Shown one piece after another: positions 48,801-55,854 of a stretch of 64,000 nt of DNA. The position numbers and the translations under genes are program-made. How positions within the stretch are numbered: the first letter of the stretch is position 1; every line of letters starts with the position of its first letter. The notes under the pieces were generated by a model. It saw only the letters and a program-made list of their open reading frames with translations, was not told where the DNA came from and made no database searches. The DNA comes from Bufo bufo (Eukaryota > Chordata > Amphibia > Anura > Bufonidae), in contig NC_053390.1 in the NCBI RefSeq assembly GCF_905171765.1, positions 331,482,294-331,546,293 on the forward strand, read 5' to 3'.

Positions 48801-51800
48801 CCTTGTTCACATTTACCTTATTTAACTTATCTTGGACCTTATCTACAATTAGCCAATTGGGTATATTACTGGATGTACTAACAGCCCCAGCACCACAGAT
48901 ATCAGCTCCTTTCTCTTCTTTTGTGTATACAGAGCTAAAAAAAACTATTTAGTAACTCTGCCTTTTCCTTATCTTCAGTGACTAATCTCCCCTTTACCAT
49001 TATTTAGGGGACCTGTAAACTGTGGGAGTAACATGTATGCAGCCTATGCTGCTGCAGAAGGCCCTGTAGGCAAGGGGCCCGGTGCTACCTGATGGCACTA
49101 AATACAGTAACACTGCTTCCCACTGTCTACTACATGTACTGTAACTGCTTGCAAGGGATTGTACTCAAGATCTCCATGGTCCACTAAGAAAATCTGCCCA
49201 CTGTTGAGAGATTGGCTAGAGAGCCATGAGAGGTGCTTTATGACACATGAATGAGCTGTTGTAGTATATGGATCACATACTGTTCAGCCTATGTCTCCCC
49301 CTGAAACTGTATAAGCAGGGCTTGGACAGCGACCATAATACTAATACTGAATAATAACAGGCACCTGTTTTTCTGCTAATTAGCACCGGACATGATCATT
49401 CCCGAGAAGAAAGCTCACCTCCATAATCAGAATGTACGTCAATACATTCTAGGATAACAGAACAGCATAATGAAGGCACTTTTCTTTGTATCCTAATTAA
49501 AATACAGAAATAAGAAAAGGACCTAATTGCTGCTCAGAACCTTTTCAATTTCCATCCGTGAATTGCAGAAAACTAAGATCTGGGCTATGAAGAGCTACTA
49601 TGGCAACAGATGGCTCTTTCATATTTCGTCTCCTTCTTATATGTTAAAGGGGTATTCCCATTACAGACAATCGGGGCATATTGCTAGGATATGTCCCCAT
49701 TGTCTGATAGGTGCGGGTCCCACCTCTGGGACCCACACTTACAATGAGAACAGAGCGGGGAAATGAACGGAGGGCGCACTGCGCATGCGCAGCCGTCCTC
49801 CATTCATTTCTATGGGGCCACCGAAAATAGCTGGCTCGGTTATTTCCGTCTGCCCCATAGAAATAGATGGGAGCAGGGGCCACGCGTGCGTGGTGCGCTC
49901 CCATTCACTTCTATGGGAGCAGCGCTTGGTGGTGGACGGACCCCGGGAAATCCGGGCTCCACCAGCCACAGCTCTCCCCGCTCCGTTCTCCTTGTAGGTG
50001 CAGGTCCCAGAGGTGGGACCCGCACCTATCAGACATAGGGGTCATATCCTAGCAATATGCCCCCATTGTCTGTGATGGGAATACCCCTTCAAGGCCCCAG
50101 GCACACAACTGTGTTTTTGGTCTGCATTTGATCTGCATTTTTTGAGGATTGAATGCGGACCCATCCATTTTAATAAGGCCACCAAAAAATGTGGACAGCA
50201 CACTGTTTGTGGTTGTGTGCATGGGGCCTAATACAGAGGGATGCAATTTTACCATGTATGCTGTACTATATAGATACAAATTTTACATTTTGTCTTCTCA
50301 GTCCAAAGATTGTGGGCATTAGTTAGATACAATAGTATTGATGCCACACTAGTCCGATTCTCAAAAACCCATAACATATAACTATAGCTAAATAGAGCTT
50401 GTCCAGTCTTTGAATTTATGGCATAACGCTAGCATATACTGTACCATAAGTGTTATATAGGTGCAGGTTCCACCTCTAGGACTCACTTCTACTTCCAGAT
50501 GGGACTACAAAAAAAAAAACAAGCCCATAGCAGTGAATGGAGAGTACACTGCGCATGCGTGGTCTGCTTTCTTTGGGGACCCAGGTGGGACCTGCACCTA
50601 TCAAACATTTATGGCATATCATATCGATATGCCATAAATATCCTAGATGGGATAACCTCTTAAATGACAAAATACCAAAAGATGTGTGTGTGTGTGTGGG
50701 GGGGGGGGCGGGGGGGGGGGGGGGGGGGTAATATAGATTTTGTATTGGGCATCATACAGTTTAATCTGTCTGTGAAGACATAAGCACAACCATGTGTCAC
50801 TTCCTACTTCATTAAACTGAGTTTAGTTTACAAAGAAATAAAGGTACAAATTGTAAAAAAAGGAAAAGATAAAAACTGAAACAAAACATTAAGTTGTATG
50901 GAACATTGCACACCGAACTGATATGTCGGACTGATTTGTTGCAGGGTATGCTTGCTCGCCAGTTACTGCTATGCCACCCTGGAATGTTTAAAACTCAGTT
51001 TCTGCAAAGAAGTCCCAGCAGACGCCATTGAAAAGCTTTGCATGAATTGTAAAAGGTACTGTCATAAAGACTATATGTTCACAGGGGGAAAAAATAACTT
51101 TTTGAAAACAACAATTTGGGGTGCATATATAATCCACAGCACCTGTCAAAGTATACTCATTTTTAAGTTTGTATTGTTGTAGATTTGCTGCAGTTGTAGT
51201 TTTTAATATGGTTTTTAATAGAACAAGTCCTAGTTACATTTTCAAACGAAAAATACAAATGTGATAGCACTCTACATCCAGCAATTTGCCTCCATGCTGG
51301 ATGAGGCATTGGTGTACATTTTGGCCAAAGCGTAATAAGCCACTCACCACGTCAAGGTCGCCTCTATTTGAGTGGTCCCTAACTCTAGTTCCTACCTGTT
51401 TATGGGCCATGACAGCCACACAAAGTCCAGGGAATGCAGGTCAGCGTGCACGCCAAGCACACTCTGCTTTTAACCCCGTCCGGTGCCATTACAGCTTTCA
51501 TCGGATCCAGGGATGCAAGTACCAACATGCACGCTGAGCCCACCATATACTTCTCCTGGAGCCAAATGGCTACTGGTAGGTTCTATACAAGCAGACTCAG
51601 TTTTATACTGACTTTAAAACCAGCCTCCAGGACAGATTGACTGGTCAGGTGTGCATGACTCCAAGGAGATCGCCACGCCTCCAATATATACTACAAAGAA
51701 AAAATGTGGGGAATTGGGTCAGCACAACCTGCCTGTAGGTGCACATCACTATGGCGAAATACATATACAAACGAAAAATACAAATGTGATAGCACTCTAC

Positions 51801-54785
51801 ATCCAGCAATTTGCCTCCATGCTGGATGAGGCATTGGAAGGCTTACTACGCTTTGGCCAAAATGTGGCAAATTGCTGGATGTAGAGTGCTATCACATTTG
51901 TATTTTCCGTTTGTATATGTATTTCGCCATAGTGATGTGCGCCACATACAGGTTGTGCTGACCCAATCCCCCACATTTTTTCTTTGCAGTATATATTGGA
52001 GGCGTGGCGATCTCCTTGGAGTCATGCACACCTGACCAGTCAATCTGTCCTGGAGGCTGGTTTTAAAGTCAGTATAAAACTGAGTCTGCTTATAAAGAAC
52101 CTACCAGTAGCCATTTGGCTCCAGGAGAAGTATATGGTGGGCTCAGCGTGCATGTTGGTACTTGCATCCCTGGATCCGATGAAAGCTGTAATGGCCCCGG
52201 ACGTGGTTAAAAGCAGAGTGTGCTTGGCGTGCACGGTGACCTGCATTCCCTAGTTACATTTTGATTGAAATGGACGGGGGGGGGGCGACTGGTTCTCATT
52301 AAAGAGACCCAGTGGGTGTATGAAAACTTTCTTACAGACAGTGCTCCATGGGAAAATATATGCAAATTAGCTCATATTAGTCAAACCAGAGACTTCTCCA
52401 AAAAGAAGAGCAATGGATCTGCCATCCAGCCAATCAGCACCCTGCTCTGTGTAAGAACAGCTGTCTACAGATGAGGCGCTCTTCCTTTTGGAGTAGTCTA
52501 ATAGTTCTACATACAGCTGTTGGTTCAGTGAGAATAGTACCCTATGAGCTGAAATTCCATAAATCTTTCTTCCTCCAGGGCATTAAACCAGATATCTGTT
52601 TTATCCCGAAATCTAAATACCATACCTTGGACAGAGCTGACTTGCTTGTTGGTACTCCCCACATTATATCCACAAGATAGGGTATAATAATTAGATCAGC
52701 AGGGGTCTTATCACAGCCGCCCCCCCCCCTCTCCCCCAATGATCACAAGAATAGGTCCCCTACAAAATGAACAGAGTAGCAGATGAAGCATGAACTATTG
52801 CTCCACTTATTGCAGTACTTGGCTATCTCCGGCAGTCTCAAGGAGATGAATGGAGCGGCAGTGCGCATGCTCAATGATGCACCGGCGTCTCATGCCCACC
52901 GCTGCCCTGCTGTTCCCTGCAGGCACAGGTGCCATGCTATTCACTCAGGCGGCCTTGTCCATTCCCGCTCTTCTCCTAGCCAGTGGTGGTCTCAGCCACT
53001 GGTACATTTATTAATGGTTTTACAGACAGAACAGTTTTATGGAAACTAATAGTTTTTGTTTAACATTTTGCTTTTACTTCATGTTTTCATAAACAAAATT
53101 CAAACATGCCACTAAATGGATTGTTCAGGTTCTAGATATTGATGGCCTATTCTCAGGACCCTATCCTACACAGCTTCCCACTTCTGGCTCCGTCCACTGT
53201 GTTGCTTCTAGCACTGGTGTGTGCCATGTTTGTCTAATCGGTGTGAGTGTCGGACCCCAATGATCTGGTATTGATGGCCTATTCTCAGGACCCTATCCTA
53301 CACAGCTTCCCACTTCTGGCTCCGTCCACTGTGTTGCTTCTAGCACTGGTGTGTGCCATGTTTGTCTAATCGGTGTGAGTGTCGGACCCCAATGATCTGG
53401 TATTGATGGCCTATTCTCAGGACCCTATCCTACACAGCTTCCCACTTCTGGCTCCGTCCACAGTGTTGCTTCCAGCACTAGTGTGTGCCATGTTTGTCTA
53501 ATCGGTGTGAGTGTCGGACCCCAATGATCTGGTATTGATGGCCTATTCTCAGGACCCTATCCTACACAGCTTCCCACTTCTGGCTCCGTCCACTGTGTTG
53601 CTTCCAGCACTGGTGTGTGCCATGTTTGTCTAATCGGTGTGAGTGTCGGACCCCAATGATCTGGTATTGATGACCTATTCTCAGGACCCTATCCTACACA
53701 GCTTCCCACTTCTGGCTCCGTCCACTGTGTTGCTTCCAGCACTGGTGTGTGCCATGTTTGTCTAATCGGTGTGAGTGTCGGACCCCAATGATCTGGTATT
53801 GATGGCCTATTCTCAGGACCCTATCCTACACAGCTTCCCACTTCTGGCTCCGTCCACTGTGTTGCTTCCAGCACTGGTGTGTGCAATGTTTGTCTAATTG
53901 GTGTGAGTGTCGGACCCCAATGATCTGGTATTGATGGCCTATTCTCAGGACCCTATCCTACACAGCTTCCCACTTCTGGCTCTGTCCACTGTGTTGCTTC
54001 CAGCACTAGTGTGTGCCATGTTTGTCTAATCGGTGTGAGTGTCGGACCCCAATGATCTGGTATTGATGACCTATTCTCTGGCTAGGTTATCAATATCTAG
54101 AACTCAGCCAACCCCTTTAAAGATGTATATTTCTATGTTATAATGTTGGTCAATATTTAATTAAAGAACTATCTCTGTAGAACTGAGATTATAAAATACA
54201 AAAAAGTTCCATATGGCAAGCGCCTGATCGAATACAAGCATTGCGTGCAGTAATAATATCATAAAACAGATCTATAAAGGAGGAAATACTGTGTAGTCAT
54301 CTTAAAGGAAAACCTTCATTATTACCGGACTCCTTATCTATACACATAATCCAGATATCCAGTTTGACTTTATGACATGTATACTACTACCCCTGGGTAA
54401 TTCATTCTTGCTCTTTACAGCATTTTCCTTTACTTAGATCTATTTTATAAAATGTATGATGAATTACTCCGAGAGCATCAGTCTATGAAGGGGTCTTGAT
54501 ATCTGTTTTCAGAAACTCCTTGGTCTCAGTACACCCCACAGATAAAAACCTCTGATGTGACACTATGACATATCTAAAGTTCTTGTGAAGAAGTAAGTCA
54601 GTTTAACTAAAATGTTGCCTTCTTTTCCTTGGCTAAAATGATGCGTTCTGTTTTTCAGACTGAAGGTACTTCATCTCTATGGCTGCCGTGTGTCTCCTGA
54701 CCTTGGGTACCTCAAAAAATTTAGCAAATCATTCCAAATTCTTCATGATTTGTCTATACCAGCTGCAAACATATTAGGAGAATAA
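15738..54785 (+). CDS. RNI-type leucine-rich-repeat protein (F-box/LRR-like), C-terminal 301 residues, seven exons
   Basis: Coding segments are 15738-15892, 18364-18441, 41029-41218, 45446-45573, 45912-46028, 50945-51055 and 54659-54785 (906 nt with the TAA). All acceptors end in AG and all donors start GT. Junction phases (2,2,0,2,2,2) match throughout, strong evidence for one transcript. The product is about eleven LRRs of 25-27 residues with the cysteine-type consensus (L..L.L..C..ITD.....LA..C), for example [18 protein letters not shown] and [12 protein letters not shown]. Such RNI-like repeats form a curved solenoid and in FBXL proteins present substrates to SCF ubiquitin ligases. The F-box, if there is one, lies in exons left of the window, so ubiquitin-ligase function is inference. 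The tail (…[21 protein letters not shown]) did not match any human FBXL I can recall, so no symbol is given. Confidence 0.85.
16490..17425 (-). pseudogene. Ty3/gypsy-type LTR retrotransposon remnant: integrase and downstream region
   Basis: Reading leftward: a zinc-finger portion (17425-17260, [10 protein letters not shown] then YCRLCDTGQ), the integrase core in two frames (VAVDLTGPL with the first catalytic Asp near 17205; [19 protein letters not shown] with the second Asp and SPYHPQTNG near 17040-16930), and the post-integrase segment ([19 protein letters not shown], 16805-16580). These motifs are typical of Ty3/gypsy pol. Frame shifts split the core, and there is no reverse transcriptase and no recognisable LTR. 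It is a dead fragment in the LRR intron, antisense to the host gene. Confidence 0.8.
17631..18172. mobile_element. palindromic MITE split by a second MITE
   Basis: The outer arms are GTGAGGTCCCGTTCTGACC (17631) and its complement GGTCAGAACAGGACCTCAC (ending 18172), with CTCCTCTG/CAGAGGAG inside them and ATAATG/CATTATA further in. The 3-bp TAA MITE at 17780-18131 interrupts the right arm. Confidence 0.7.
17780..18131. mobile_element. MITE, GGCTACTTTCACA family, TAA target duplication
   Basis: The left end is GGCTACTTTCACATCTGCG and the right end CGCTAATGTGAAAGTAGCC. TAA flanks both sides (17777-17779, 18132-18134). It is nested in the palindrome at 17631-18172. Confidence 0.75.
18364..18441 (+). 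CDS. LRR gene, second exon in window
   Basis: A 78-bp exon, one LRR: the first base completes a Cys codon, then [20 protein letters not shown] and KRHCK. The acceptor is TTTGTTCACTCAG and the donor AAAAG|GTAGGA. It is in phase with both neighbours. Confidence 0.85.
21048..21245. mobile_element. 198-bp TTAA MITE
   Basis: The termini are AGAGGACCTTTCACTAGAAT and its exact complement ending AAAGGTCCTCT, with a TTAA at 21044-21047 and another at 21246-21249. The arms pair over GTTTAGATGTTTTATTCTAG and GGGCGCCGCTC. The right TTAA is also the left TTAA of element 2. Confidence 0.85.
21780..23420. repeat. alternating inverted array (element 2)
   Basis: These are the same half-units as in elements 1 and 3 (TGCCAGGGCAGTATAACTAC, GATACCACATGTGTGACAC). 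Centres lie near 21835, 22235, 22620 and 22990, again about 385 bp apart and alternating in orientation. The array lies downstream of the transposase gene. Confidence 0.8.
24360..26317 (-). pseudogene. piggyBac-like transposase, nearly intact
   Basis: It starts at the ATG at 26317 ([20 protein letters not shown]), with an acidic, Ser-rich N-terminus, then the DDE-type core: [33 protein letters not shown] (first Asp, about 25330); [11 protein letters not shown] (second Asp, about 25090); [11 protein letters not shown] (third Asp, about 24780). A cysteine-rich C-terminal finger follows ([29 protein letters not shown]) and ends at TAG 24360. All three catalytic Asp are present. Lesions: one frameshift near 25500-25540, a TAG at 25185-25187 and a TGA at 24501-24503 just before the finger. 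About 650 codons in all, somewhat longer than the cabbage-looper enzyme. Piggybac transposases cut and paste at TTAA without a footprint. This copy is inactive as read, but the damage is light. Confidence 0.9.
26959..27115. repeat. three consecutive subterminal hairpins of element 2
   Basis: From the element's 5' end inward: hairpin 1 (27079-27115) pairs CCAGCCTGCCAGC; hairpin 2 (27010-27053) pairs GCCATATAACAGATCATAT; hairpin 3 (26959-27003) pairs GCTCCTCTGCTGG. Then GAGTAGCACCAAACACTTCA (reverse complement) follows, as in elements 1 and 3. Stems 2 and 3 differ in sequence from those of element 1 but stay fully paired. Confidence 0.85.
27820..28265. repeat. about 20-45 bp minisatellite, CAGTATACAG
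   Basis: Irregular tandem units based on CACCCCACAGTATACAGTA and GAGCAGTATAGCACCCAGTA. All three minus frames stay open as Leu/Tyr/Cys-rich text, which is a compositional artefact and not a gene. The 500 bp to the left (27311-27819) has no recognised gene. Confidence 0.8.
28266..28950. repeat. 27-28 bp minisatellite, CAGTATATAATCTCATACAG
   Basis: About 25 tandem units of CAGTATATAATCTCATACAG plus CAGCCCC. It follows directly on the related array to its left and seems to be a derivative. The sequence to 29400 (GCTGACAGACTTTCTCCCC…) may be the flank of the same host repeat. Confidence 0.8.
30573..31163. mobile_element. Harbinger-like non-autonomous element with a Myb-like gene fragment
   Basis: The termini are TGCCTCGTTTCCACTGAGTG and the complement of TGCCTCGTTTCCACCGAGAG, flanked by TTA at 30570-30572 and 31164-31166. 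The 3-bp TTA duplication and the Myb/SANT-like fragment inside point to the PIF/Harbinger superfamily. It is inserted in the 350-bp tandem repeat. Confidence 0.75.
30847..31014 (+). pseudogene. Myb/SANT-like fragment (Harbinger accessory protein N-terminus)
   Basis: A 55-codon frame from ATG at 30847 (ATAATAGGAGAAGGATGC context) reads [20 protein letters not shown], then [19 protein letters not shown], and stops at TAG 31012. The pattern W-S-x2-E…L-L-x2…I-x3-L-x5-RN-x3-Y is that of the trihelix/Myb-like DNA-binding protein that Harbinger elements encode beside the transposase. It breaks off after the first two helices; the rest of the domain and the transposase are missing. A functional peptide is unlikely. 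Confidence 0.6.
33340..34375 (-). mobile_element. Tc1-like element, internally deleted, 1.04 kb
   Basis: The element starts CAGTTGCAAGAAAAAGTATG at 33340, ends in the complement at 34375, and is flanked by TA on both sides. The inverted repeats are long, about 210 bp, with second conserved sites (GCAGGTGGAAAAAGTATATG at 33528 and its complement near 34165-34190), the IR/DR arrangement of Sleeping Beauty-type Tc1 elements. The coding region is only about one third of full size. Confidence 0.85.
33521..33943 (-). pseudogene. Tc1 transposase, DNA-binding domain only
   Basis: Reading left from 33943: [20 protein letters not shown]…IVYKWRKF is the first (PAIRED-type) helix-turn-helix; [20 protein letters not shown] (GRP-like linker) and SAKDLQKSL…[13 protein letters not shown] are the second. 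The frame then runs straight into the terminal repeat at about 33620, so the DDE catalytic domain is deleted. Full-length enzymes are about 340 residues; about 110 remain here. Confidence 0.85.
35100..36330. repeat. core/spacer tandem array of element 3
   Basis: About six cores bounded by CTCCATTCAGACGTCCG and CGGACGTCTGAATGAAG, separated by CATTGATTACCCCCCTGT spacers. Some cores here have GGATCCACTGATAGATGG where others have GGATGCACTG; the former restores a BamHI-type palindrome and may be ancestral. Confidence 0.8.
36345..39060. repeat. alternating inverted array of element 3
   Basis: Seven centres near 36710, 37095, 37490, 37875, 38265, 38640 and 39030 are 375-395 bp apart. They alternate between poly(A/T) and TTTTCCCATTTTTTTATAC types, so successive half-units point in opposite directions. 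It is more regular than in element 1, and adjacent full periods look almost identical. Confidence 0.85.
39640..40290. other. non-coding; start of a TTAA MITE-like repeat
   Basis: Directly after element 3's right TTAA comes AAAGGGGTTTTCTGGGTTC and then TAATGGCCTATTCTCAGGAC, the start of the same repeat family as at 53110 and 60378. No coding exon is seen. The rest, to about 40290, is unassigned. Confidence 0.5.
40300..40588. mobile_element. truncated MITE, GGCTACTTTCA family
   Basis: The right end GACATGAAAGTAGCC is followed by TTA. The interior has GTCAATGGGGACAAAACTGA and CACCGGATCCGTTCTGAACA as in the copy at 17780. The left terminus is missing. Confidence 0.55.
41029..41218 (+). CDS. LRR gene, third exon in window
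   Basis: The acceptor is TGTGTTTTGCAG and the donor AACGTG|GTAAGA. The 190-bp exon is entered after two codon bases and left in phase 0. It encodes about two and a half LRRs: [51 protein letters not shown]. It is the largest exon of the set. Confidence 0.87.
41480..41800 (-). pseudogene. Tc1-like transposase remnant, C-terminal
   Basis: Translated leftward, the sequence near 41640-41480 keeps the order of the Tc1 C-terminal block in mixed frames (EP-D-NT-E…, [19 protein letters not shown]). The DNA (GGGCTCTGTGAAGGCAACTC, CACTGGGGCACAGTCATGCC) matches my memory of a common Tc1-like family. It is heavily decayed and has no termini. It lies in the intron after the third exon. Confidence 0.45.
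41895..42840. repeat. duplicated segment around an L1/Tx1-like fragment
   Basis: ATCTACCAGGCGTCAAGGTG plus about 45 bp occurs at 41890 and again at 42233. The text following the first copy (TTTGGACTTACTTAAGCCTA… to …AGTCCCAGGTAGATGGG) recurs at 42540-42625. A third block (AATTACAAAAAACAAAATGC… through AAAGTGGTACAATAC) occurs at 42118 and 42721. The pattern is that of a local duplication with one copy retaining more LINE sequence. Confidence 0.7.
42243..42545 (-). pseudogene. non-LTR (L1/Tx1-like) reverse transcriptase fragment
   Basis: Reading leftward from 42545: [23 protein letters not shown] text, then [19 protein letters not shown] and [15 protein letters not shown], with the catalytic FADD motif near 42400, then [13 protein letters not shown]. 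This is the RT palm region of L1/Tx1-type LINEs, which are abundant in frogs. Only about 100 residues survive, cut off inside the duplication. Confidence 0.75.
42846..43262. repeat. fragment of a palindromic CATAAAT/GGGCATGCGCA repeat
   Basis: GTATATGCCATAAATATACA and GGTGCGAGTCCAACCTCTGG, GCATGCGCAAC and TATGCCATAAATGTCTCAGA match the repeat at 50400-50665. The termini are degenerate. No exon is seen. Confidence 0.5.
43263..43803. mobile_element. MITE, GGCTACTTTCACAC family (first of a pair)
   Basis: The ends are GGCTACTTTCACACTTGCGG and CGCAAGTGTGAAAGTACCC. The left flank is TTA (43260-43262) and the right flank GTA (43804-43806), which is also the left flank of the next MITE. It is closely related to the copy at 1651-2128. 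Confidence 0.75.
43807..44325. mobile_element. MITE, GGGTACTTTCACAC family (second of a pair)
   Basis: The ends are GGGTACTTTCACACTAGCG and CGCTAGTGTGAAAGTAGCC. TTA follows at 44326-44328. It lies directly against the previous MITE with three bases between them. Confidence 0.75.
44661..45022. mobile_element. GC-rich palindromic MITE, TTA target duplication
   Basis: The ends are GGCTACTTTCACACTTGCGG and its complement ending GAAAGTACCC; TTA lies on both sides (44658-44660, 45023-45025). The arms stay paired for roughly 160 bp (ATCCGACATGCTGTTCACCA, TATTTCGCCGTGCTGCCGGA, CCCCATTGACTATAATGGGG), so a transcript would fold into a long hairpin. Confidence 0.8.
45446..45573 (+). CDS. LRR gene, fourth exon in window
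   Basis: The acceptor is ATTTGCTTTGTAG and the donor ATCAA|GTAAGG. It is entered in phase 0: [20 protein letters not shown], then [18 protein letters not shown]. It is left after two bases of a Lys codon. Confidence 0.87.
45912..46028 (+). CDS. LRR gene, fifth exon in window
   Basis: The acceptor is TTTCCATTCAG and the donor CGAGG|GTACGT. It carries the best consensus repeat of the protein, [20 protein letters not shown], followed by [15 protein letters not shown]. The intron before it is only 338 bp. Confidence 0.88.
46092..49015 (-). mobile_element. CR1-like LINE, 5'-truncated, split by a hAT-like MITE
   Basis: Minus-strand order from 49015: linker text ([23 protein letters not shown] near 48700), then past the insertion [20 protein letters not shown] (47480-47410), then the RT core …[31 protein letters not shown] (first catalytic Asp, about 47230), [13 protein letters not shown], and the thumb/C-terminus [14 protein letters not shown]…RRATILIRG…LSYEERLK (46640-46495). 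The YADD block between 47100 and 46900 is damaged. The 3' tail at 46092-46200 (AGTCCACCAAGTTCAACC) is typical of vertebrate CR1-type elements. It is a pseudogene lying 64 bp after the fifth LRR exon. Confidence 0.8.
47496..48678. mobile_element. hAT-like MITE inside the LINE
   Basis: The ends are AGGGTTGTCATGATACC and GGGTATCAAATTAT/GGTGCAACCCTT (complement). GCACCAATT precedes it (47487-47495) and GCGCCAATT follows (48679-48687), a 9-bp flanking repeat with one mismatch that restores LINE sequence when removed. The interior has a hairpin at 48233-48422 with arms of about 85 bp (ACAGATACAGGAGGCGGGTG and complement). No transposase. Confidence 0.7.
49648..50090. mobile_element. palindromic TTAA MITE, AAGGGGTATTCCC family
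   Basis: TTAA (49644-49647) precedes AGGGGTATTCCCATTACAGA; the right end is TGATGGGAATACCCCTT and then CAAG (TTAA degraded). The arms pair over GACAATCGGGGCATATTGCT and AGGTGCGGGTCCCACCTCTG, with the centre near 49860. Mirror-image ORFs here ([13 protein letters not shown]…) are artefacts of the palindrome. Confidence 0.7.
50400..50665. repeat. palindromic TATGGCATA repeat
   Basis: AATTTATGGCATAACGCTAG on the left pairs with CATATCGATATGCCATAAAT on the right; GGTGCAGGTTCCACCTC pairs with GGTGGGACCTGCACC. It is related to the fragment at 42846-43262. Confidence 0.55.
50945..51055 (+). CDS. LRR gene, sixth exon in window
   Basis: The acceptor is GATTTGTTGCAG and the donor AAAAG|GTACTG. The first base completes Gly, giving …[16 protein letters not shown], then [20 protein letters not shown] and CMNCK. 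It is in phase with both neighbours. Confidence 0.87.
51243..52248. mobile_element. foldback insertion flanked by 14-bp direct repeats
   Basis: CCTAGTTACATTTT stands at 51229-51242 and again at 52249-52262, bracketing 1.0 kb. From about 51437 to 52246 the insert is a palindrome with arms near 400 bp (GTGCACGCCAAGCACACTCT, CAGCCTCCAGGACAGATTGA and their complements) and a centre near 51845. A 70-bp block (ATACAAATGTGATAGCACTC…) also occurs as a direct copy at 51255. Flanking repeats of this length recall target duplications of retrotransposition. Confidence 0.7.
53141..54064. repeat. 132-bp tandem array, seven copies
   Basis: GATGGCCTATTCTCAGGACC (once GATGACC…) begins at 53141, 53273, 53405, 53537, 53669, 53801 and 53933, and a partial eighth copy at 54065: exactly 132 bp each time. 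Copies differ at only a few bases. The flanks, TTCAGGTTCTAGATATTGAT on the left and ATCAATATCTAGAACTCAGC on the right, are inverted repeats, so the array sits inside a MITE. Confidence 0.92.
54659..54785 (+). CDS. LRR gene, terminal exon and stop
   Basis: The acceptor is CTGTTTTTCAG. The exon encodes [20 protein letters not shown] and [19 protein letters not shown], ending GE and TAA at 54783-54785. It contains the last LRR strand and a short non-repeat tail. Confidence 0.88.
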
Positions 54786-54837
54786 ATGTCACTTTACAAT
54801 TCAAATATTGTATGTGTTGTTAGCTGTATATATATGT

Positions 54838-54843
54838 AATAAA
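54838..54843 (+). terminator. poly(A) signal of the LRR gene
   Basis: AATAAA lies 53 nt after the stop codon, followed by a TGTCTGTGTATATG stretch about 25 nt downstream that can serve as the GU-rich element. This implies a very short 3' UTR. Confidence 0.65.
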
Positions 54844-54966
54844 AGAATTTCATAAATATTATCTACATGTCTGTGTATATGATGAACTGATGACATCAGT
54901 GGGTGCCGCCCTATAAGGTAAGACCCTAATTAGACTCAGGTTAAGCAGATGAAAGGTCCTCTTTAA

Positions 54967-55322
54967 AGGGAACCTGTCACCTGGATTTTGGGTATAGAGC
55001 TGAGGACATGGTTTGCTAGATAGCCGCTAGCACATCCGCAATACCCAGTCCCCATAGCTCTGTGTGCTTTTATTGTGTCAAAAAACCGATTTGATACATA
55101 TGCAAATTAACCTGAGATGAGTCCTGTCCCTGACTCTTCTCACATACAGGACTCAGGGACAGGACTCATCTCAGGTTAATTTGCATATGTATCAAATGTT
55201 TTTTTTTTTTACACAATAAAAGCACACAGAGCTATGGGGACTGGATATTGCGGATTTGCTAGCGGCCATCTAGCAACCCATGTCCTCAGCTCTATACCCA
55301 AAATCCCGGTGACAGGTTCCCT
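54967..55322. mobile_element. 356-bp palindromic TTAA MITE, AGGGAACCTGTCACC family
   Basis: TTAA at 54963-54966 and 55323-55326. The ends are AGGGAACCTGTCACCTGGAT and its complement GGTGACAGGTTCCCT. The arms pair almost throughout (GACTCATCTCAGGTTAATTT, CAGCTCTATACCCAAAATCC). It belongs to the TTAA class of piggyBac/Kolobok-mobilised MITEs. Confidence 0.82.
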
Positions 55323-55326
55323 TTAA

Positions 55327-55850
55327 TGGAGAAAAGGAGGCAGCCACCTCTCCAATAATTTCAGTGGGCAGCTGACGGGTGCTTTGCATTGATGAAAAGG
55401 GGTCTCTAAATCCATATTGTACCAGAAAAGTTCAAGATAGGAATGCCCCTTTAACATGTGCTGTGTGACAATGGAACACAGGCACAACCTTGTTTAGAAG
55501 GGTTCTCTAGTTTTGAAACAATTCTGGACAGTCGCCCTCCCTGCTAAGTGTGTGCAGGGAAGCATACTTACCAGCTCCTCGCCACACAACTTCCAGAGTG
55601 GAAGAACATCACATCTGCCACTGCAGCCAATAATGTGTGCCACACGAGGCACATGGCACAGTGACCAGCTAATTGGGGGCATATCACTTCTGCGACTGCT
55701 GCTGGGGGGAGTGGGGGAGGAAAATAGTTTCGAAGCTGGACAACCCTTCCAATGTCTAACAAAACAGCCTGCTAAATTTAGATCCAAAAATGATCTTAGG
55801 TAGGAATCCAGGTTCATGTGGGCCCTTGGGCGATAAAGTCTCGGCCCCCT
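55327..55850. other. non-coding intergenic sequence
   Basis: I see no exon and no complete repeat between the TTAA MITE and the minisatellite. The stretch AAGTTCAAGATAGGAATGCC followed by CCTTTAACATG may be another MITE end. ORFs on both strands at 55494-55817 overlap each other and have no recognisable motif. Confidence 0.4.
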
Positions 55851-55854
55851 TGTG

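Noticed and set aside
49640..50100. Overlapping 60-90 codon frames with [11 protein letters not shown] on both strands
   Set aside because: They derive from the two arms of a palindromic MITE.
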